Shown: positions 59,443 to 64,000 of the stretch, one piece after another
How positions within the stretch are numbered: position 1 is the first letter of the stretch
Layout of the letters: each line of letters starts with the position of its first letter
Source: an uncultured Clostridia bacterium
Lineage (GTDB): Bacteria; Bacillota; Clostridia; Christensenellales; Pumilibacteraceae
NCBI GenBank assembly: GCA_948440265.1
Contig: CAOJOK010000005.1
Span: 16,171-80,170, forward strand
DNA length: 64,000 nucleotides
Direction: 5' to 3'
Notes under the pieces: generated by a model
The model's database searches: none
What the model saw: the letters and a program-made list of their open reading frames with translations, nothing else
What the model was told of the DNA's origin: nothing
Position numbers and translations under genes: made by a program

Positions 59443-62400
59443 ATGGAACAGATAAAAAAGAAGCAAATATTGAAACGGGTGTTAATGTTTTTGTTTGTCG
59501 CTTTGGCAATCGCTTGCTGCTTTGTTATGCTGGGCTGCGGCAAAAAGCCGGACGGTGACACAAAACCCGGCGGAATCGAGGTCGAGGAGCCTGACAAAAA
59601 ACCCGATGACGGCGGGGAAGAAAAACCCGATGAAAGTAAAAAATACGTCGATTATACTTTGGACGGATTTTTGTGTACCGTAACTGGTCAGGACGATGTT
59701 TACATAGACGTCGACAATATGTCCGAAACCGACCGTGCAACTTACGAAGTGGTAATTTTGATGTACGGAAAACACGTAAAAATTTCACCGAATAAAATCA
59801 AGTTTGTGGACGGCACGGCTTTTATCGCTTTAGGCGAAATCGATTATGTTCTGCAGGGGGATACGGTGGTATTCTCCCAAGAAGCGCTTTCTTCGACGTT
59901 CAATTATGTAAAATTGTCAAACGGCGTATTTTCGATAGGCGTACAGCAGTCGCTTATGGGAACGACGATAGCATATTCATTCGATTATTATGCCGACGGA
60001 GCGACGGCGCCGTCTTATAAGGTAGATTTCGAAACCAATGGCGGCAATGCAATCGAACAGCAGACCGTCAAGAAAGGCGGAACGGCGCAAGTGCCGCAGA
60101 CGCCGGAAAAGAAAGGTTATACTTTCGGCGGCTGGTATGCGGATAAAAATTTCAATCGGCGTTATGATTTTTCCAACAAAGTGTTCGAAAATATTACGAT
60201 TTATGCCAAGTGGACTCCTGTTTCCCATACGGTGAAATTCTTAAGCAATGGCGGAACTTCGGTAAAAGAGCAGTATGTATACAGCGGCAATACGATAAAA
60301 ATTCCGACGTCGCCTAAAAAAGACGGCTATGAATTCGTGGGCTGGTGCAAAGATTACGGTTTAACGGAGTCTTGGAATTTCGACGATGAAATTTTCGAAG
60401 ACGTAACTCTTTACGCCAAATATTCGCCGTTGGTTTATACTATCAAATTCAATGCGTACGGCGGCGATTGCGATACGTCTTTTAAATCGGTGGTATACGA
60501 CGCCGAAGTGGGCGAGCTTCCCGTCCCCGAAAGAGAAAACTTTACGTTCGGCGGCTGGTACGACAGAATGGACGGCGGCAAAGAATATACGGAAAACGAC
60601 ATATACCGCGTCGCAGGTGAGACCGAGCTTTATGCAAAGTGGATTACCGAAATTACGTTCGATATAGACGGATTGGGCAGTTTAAGCGAAAGCAAGATTA
60701 AGGCTGTTTACGGATGGGCGCAGGAAGGCGTGGAAGAATTACCCGTGCCGATAGCGCCGCAGGATGTGGAATGGAAAGGCTGGTATACGCAGCCGGCAGG
60801 TCGGGGCGAAAAATATTACGGCAATACGAAGTTTAATTTTGACGGACCGATTACACTGTATGCCGCGTGGGAGCTTACCGTAACCTATAACGGACGGGGC
60901 GGAAGCTCGCCTTCGAGTTCGACTGTGATAAGGGGAAATACGTTTACGCCGAAGCCGTCGACGCGCCCGGGATATACTTTTGAAGGGTGGAGCACTCGTG
61001 TCGGCGGCGGCGGTGACAAAATCGACGAAACCACGGTTATAAACTATAACTCTTCGTTTGAATTGTATGCGGCTTGGACGGCGAACGAAATAGAATTTAA
61101 ATTCGATTCCCAGGGCGGAACAGCGGTGAGTTCAAGAAAATATGTATATGATTCGCCTTTGGGAGAGCTTCCTATTCCCCAAAGAGAAAATTTTGTGTTC
61201 GGCGGCTGGTTCACAAAGACCTCGGGCGCAGGGACGCGCTATGAAGCCGACACCGTTTGTTCGGTTGTGTCGAGTATCACGCTGTATGCAAAATGGACCG
61301 CCGACGTAATTTTCGAATACGGCGGAGCGACAAGCGGAAACTCGGTGGAAAAAATCAATTTCACTTATAATCAGGCAATAAGCGTAAGTCTTCCGCAGCC
61401 ATATAAAGACGGTTGGTCTTTCGAGGGCTGGTTTGCGGGCGAAAACGGAACGGGAAGCAGGCTGACAAATAACGGCATAAAGGACCCCGATTCTTCGGTA
61501 TGGAATCTTGACGGCAATACGCATTTTTACGCATATTGGGTTAAAGGTACTGATAAGCGTTTCTTGAGATATTTCAATGACGGAAAAGGCGTGACGATAA
61601 AAGGATTGGAAAACGATTCCGTCACTCATTTGCCGAATGATTCTATAACTCATCTCGAAATACCTGCGGTGATAGATTTAACTCCCGTAACTTCCGTTTT
61701 GGGCAACGCTTTCACAGGCAGAAAGCTTGTTACGGTAATTTTGCCCGATTCGGTGCAGAGCATAGGGCAGGGCGCATTCAAGGACTGTCCGCTTACGGAA
61801 ATAAGGTTATCCGAGAATTTGCAGAGTATAGGCGATTATGCTTTTTGTAATACGGGACTGACGTCGGTAACCGTACCCGACTCGGTGCAGAGCATAGGGG
61901 AAGGGGCGTTCAAAGGCTGTCGGTTTACTGAAATAACGTTGCCGTTTGTGGGCAGGAGCAGAAACGAAGAAGGAATATACTCGGTACTCGGTTATATATT
62001 CGGCTATATATCGAGTATAGGTAATATAGATGGAGCGACATTACAATACACGGTAAACAACACCTATAAATATTGGTATTATATACCGCAGACGCTCGAG
62101 AAAGTGACGGTGACGGATATGCAGGCGTTGCCGAAGAATGCATTCGGCAATTGTGTTATGCTGAAAGAAGTGGACCTGTGCGGAAAGGTGCAGACCATAG
62201 GCGGCAGTGCGTTCGAAGGGTGTACGGGTTTGATTACGTTGAAAGGAATTGAAAATTTGGTAAATATTCCCGAATATGCTTTCAGCAGATGCAGTAATTT
62301 GATTTCCTTTCCCGTGAAGCCTTTGGAAGCTGTGGGCAGGTATGCTTTTTATAACTGTGCAAATTTGACGGAGATAGCGTTTGCGGAAAGCCTGCTCGAG

Positions 62401-64000
62401 ATAGGCGACTATGCGTTCGCTAATACGGGGCTGACGACGGTATCTGTTCCCGATTCGGTACAGAGAATAGAAACAGGCGCGTTTAGGGGCTGTCTGTTGA
62501 CTGAAATAACGGTGCCGTTTGTGGGCAGAAGCAGAGACGAAGAAGGGATATACTCGGTATTCGGATATATATTCGGTTATAAGGCGGATGTATTCTCTGT
62601 GGAAGGAGCGGTATTGCAATACGAAATAAACAGCACTAAATATTGGTACTATGTACCGCAGACGCTTGAGAAAGTGACGGTGACGGATATGCAGGCGTTG
62701 CCGATAAATGCATTCGTCAACTGCGTTATGTTAAAAGAAGTGGACCTGTGCGGAAAGGTGCAGACAATAGGCGGCAGTGCATTTAAAGCGTGTACGGGCT
62801 TGATTACGCTGAAAGGAATAGAGAACTTGGTAAATATTCCCGAGTATGCTTTCAGCAATTGCAGTAAGCTTATCTGTTTCCCCGAGAAGCCTTTGGAAGC
62901 AGTAGGCAGATATGCTTTCTATAACTGCGTCAATCTGACGGAGATAACGTTTGCGGAAAGTCTGACCGAGATAGGCGACTATGCGTTTTACGGATGTGCA
63001 AATCTGACGGAGATAACATACCCCGAGAATTTGCAGAGAATAGGCGTGCTTTCATTTGCCAATACGGGGCTGACGTCGGTAACCGTTCCCGATTCGGTGC
63101 AGAGCATAGAAGCAGGCGCGTTTAAAGGCTGTCGGTTGACTGAAATAACGATGCCGTTTGTGGGCAGGAGCAGAAACGAAGAAGGGATATACTCGGTATT
63201 CGGATATATATTCGGTTATGAAACAAATGTATTTTCTGTAGAGGGAGCGGTATTGCAATACGAAACAAACAGCACTAAATATTGGTGCTATGTACCGCAG
63301 ACGCTTGAGAAAGTTACGGTGACGGATATGCATACGTTGCCCGAGAATGCATTCGTAAACTGCGTTATGTTGAAAGAAGTGGACCTGTGCGGAAAAGTGC
63401 AAACAATAGGCGGCAGTGCATTTAAAGCGTGTACGGGCTTGATTACGCTGAAAGGAATTGAAAATTTGGTGAATATTCCCGAGTATGCTTTCAGCGGCTG
63501 CAATAGTTTGACTTCCTTTCCCGTGAAGCCTTTGGAAGCTGTGGGCAGGTATGCTTTCTATAACTGCGTCAATCTGACGGAGATAATGTTTGCGGAAAGT
63601 CTGACCGAAATAGGCGACTATGCATTCTGCGGATGTGCAAATCTGACGGAAATAGCGTTCCCAGAGAATTTGCAGAGTATAGGCGGTTATGCTTTTTGTA
63701 ATACGGGGCTGACGTCGGTAACCGTTCCCGACTCGGTGCAGAGCATAGAAGTGGGTGCGTTTAAAGGCTGTCGGTTGACTGAAATAACGGTGCCGTTTGT
63801 GGGCAGGAGCAGAAATGCAGAAGGGATATATTCTGTATTCGGATATATATTCGGTTATAAGTCGGATGTATTTTCTGTAGAAGGAGCTGTATTGCAGTAC
63901 GAAATAAACAACTCCAAATATTGGTACTATGTACCGCAGACGCTCGAGAAAGTGACGGTGACGGATATGCAGGCGTTGCCGATAAATGCATTCGTCAACT
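59443..64000 (+). CDS. Giant surface lipoprotein with InlB-type repeats and BspA-type LRRs (3' end outside window)
   Basis: The frame is open from ATG 59443 to the window end (at least 1,519 aa). The ORF track omits it because its stop lies outside. The N-terminus is a lipoprotein signal with lipobox VMLGC (Cys near residue 29) and a charged linker (KPDGDTKPGGIEVEE). From about residue 200, at least seven InlB B-type (Flg_new) repeats with GYTFGGWYADKN-like signatures follow. From about residue 750, BspA-type leucine-rich repeats (VTVPDSVQSIGEGAFKGC-like) form near-identical ~0.6 kb units. Such proteins are surface adhesins or host-interaction proteins of gut Firmicutes. RBS is weak (GTAGGTGAAAAA). 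Confidence 0.85.
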   Translation, partial: MEQIKKKQILKRVLMFLFVALAIACCFVMLGCGKKPDGDTKPGGIEVEEPDKKPDDGGEEKPDESKKYVDYTLDGFLCTVTGQDDVYIDVDNMSETDRATYEVVILMYGKHVKISPNKIKFVDGTAFIALGEIDYVLQGDTVVFSQEALSSTFNYVKLSNGVFSIGVQQSLMGTTIAYSFDYYADGATAPSYKVDFETNGGNAIEQQTVKKGGTAQVPQTPEKKGYTFGGWYADKNFNRRYDFSNKVFENITIYAKWTPVSHTVKFLSNGGTSVKEQYVYSGNTIKIPTSPKKDGYEFVGWCKDYGLTESWNFDDEIFEDVTLYAKYSPLVYTIKFNAYGGDCDTSFKSVVYDAEVGELPVPERENFTFGGWYDRMDGGKEYTENDIYRVAGETELYAKWITEITFDIDGLGSLSESKIKAVYGWAQEGVEELPVPIAPQDVEWKGWYTQPAGRGEKYYGNTKFNFDGPITLYAAWELTVTYNGRGGSSPSSSTVIRGNTFTPKPSTRPGYTFEGWSTRVGGGGDKIDETTVINYNSSFELYAAWTANEIEFKFDSQGGTAVSSRKYVYDSPLGELPIPQRENFVFGGWFTKTSGAGTRYEADTVCSVVSSITLYAKWTADVIFEYGGATSGNSVEKINFTYNQAISVSLPQPYKDGWSFEGWFAGENGTGSRLTNNGIKDPDSSVWNLDGNTHFYAYWVKGTDKRFLRYFNDGKGVTIKGLENDSVTHLPNDSITHLEIPAVIDLTPVTSVLGNAFTGRKLVTVILPDSVQSIGQGAFKDCPLTEIRLSENLQSIGDYAFCNTGLTSVTVPDSVQSIGEGAFKGCRFTEITLPFVGRSRNEEGIYSVLGYIFGYISSIGNIDGATLQYTVNNTYKYWYYIPQTLEKVTVTDMQALPKNAFGNCVMLKEVDLCGKVQTIGGSAFEGCTGLITLKGIENLVNIPEYAFSRCSNLISFPVKPLEAVGRYAFYNCANLTEIAFAESLLEIGDYAFANTGLTTVSVPDSVQRIETGAFRGCLLTEITVPFVGRSRDEEGIYSVFGYIFGYKADVFSVEGAVLQYEINSTKYWYYVPQTLEKVTVTDMQALPINAFVNCVMLKEVDLCGKVQTIGGSAFKACTGLITLKGIENLVNIPEYAFSNCSKLICFPEKPLEAVGRYAFYNCVNLTEITFAESLTEIGDYAFYGCANLTEITYPENLQRIGVLSFANTGLTSVTVPDSVQSIEAGAFKGCRLTEITMPFVGRSRNEEGIYSVFGYIFGYETNVFSVEGAVLQYETNSTKYWCYVPQTLEKVTVTDMHTLPENAFVNCVMLKEVDLCGKVQTIGGSAFKACTGLITLKGIENLVNIPEYAFSGCNSLTSFPVKPLEAVGRYAFYNCVNLTEIMFAESLTEIGDYAFCGCANLTEIAFPENLQSIGGYAFCNTGLTSVTVPDSVQSIEVGAFKGCRLTEITVPFVGRSRNAEGIYSVFGYIFGYKSDVFSVEGAVLQYEINNSKYWYYVPQTLEKVTVTDMQALPINAFVN
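62041..64000 (+). repeat. Long near-identical coding tandem repeats
   Basis: A shared block (CCGCAGACGCT, then GAGAAAGTGACGG) recurs near 62089, 62656, 63296 and 63937, giving units of about 567, 640 and 641 bp. DNA identity is high over most of each unit, which indicates recent duplication or gene conversion within the LRR array. Confidence 0.85.

Noticed and set aside
62041-64000. Long repeats considered as a mobile element or CRISPR
   Set aside because: They lie within one open frame and encode LRRs; there are no spacers or transposase.
1-64000. tRNA, rRNA and CRISPR arrays
   Set aside because: I looked for T-loop GTTCGA-like cloverleaf patterns, rRNA segments and regular direct repeats with spacers and found none that I could support.

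Overview
The window looks like a chromosomal segment of an uncultured gut-type Clostridia (Bacillota), possibly Christensenellales-like; that placement is inference. It is supported by Gram-positive style ribosome binding sites, lipoproteins, no outer-membrane genes, the Firmicutes order yaaO-like / tmk / holB / ricT, a Spo-lineage style MetA, a 2[4Fe-4S] ferredoxin, and surface proteins built from InlB-type and BspA-type repeats. There are no rRNA or tRNA genes and no CRISPR array that I can see.

Layout. 1-28.4 kb is ordinary core genome, almost all on the plus strand: sbcD (partial)-sbcC, an ACT protein with its UPF0210 partner, pepF, a lipoprotein, typA, dnaB, a mutarotase-like protein, a TspO-like protein, uppP, a lipoprotein broken at a G10 tract, a MacB-type ABC pair, aconitase, an Lrp regulator and aminotransferase, greA, lysS, the yaaO-tmk-holB-ricT block and a ferredoxin. 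28.4-29.1 kb is a lone hypothetical gene.

29.1-43.6 kb is a mobile element bounded by an exact 16-bp direct repeat. It has an IS30-type transposase, a hairpin-rich non-coding region present twice as a structured repeat, a HUH rolling-circle Rep, a membrane-anchored Zot/pI-like ATPase, a secreted 667-aa protein with a C-terminal membrane anchor, other single-pass membrane proteins, a 30-aa membrane peptide, a possible ssDNA-binding protein and many small genes. I read this as a filamentous-phage (inovirus)-like prophage of a monoderm host. It carries at least one apparent cargo gene (zinc-ribbon plus nuclease-like protein, with its own promoter and terminator) and a strongly promoted structured small RNA transcribed against the morphogenesis operon.

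43.7-48.7 kb returns to core genes: metA, pyk, a two-component system and a membrane protein. 48.8-51.2 kb is an AT-rich island with a large hairpin RNA candidate and three unrecognised genes. 51.2-52.4 kb is the rpsF-ssb-rpsR operon. 52.6-54.2 kb is a compact, AT-rich RiPP locus: an Xre-type regulator, an eight-cysteine CXXX-repeat precursor and a radical SAM/SPASM maturase, with a double operator over the promoter. An ABC-2 exporter follows (54.5-56.3 kb). 56.4-59.3 kb has a zinc-ribbon membrane protein divergent from an HTH regulator with paired palindromic operators, a Vat-type acetyltransferase, and an HTH/zinc-ribbon/membrane protein. From 59.4 kb to the window end runs a giant, 3'-truncated surface lipoprotein with InlB-type repeats and near-identical ~0.6 kb BspA-type LRR repeats.

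All calls come from reading motifs and the supplied translations; no database search was run.
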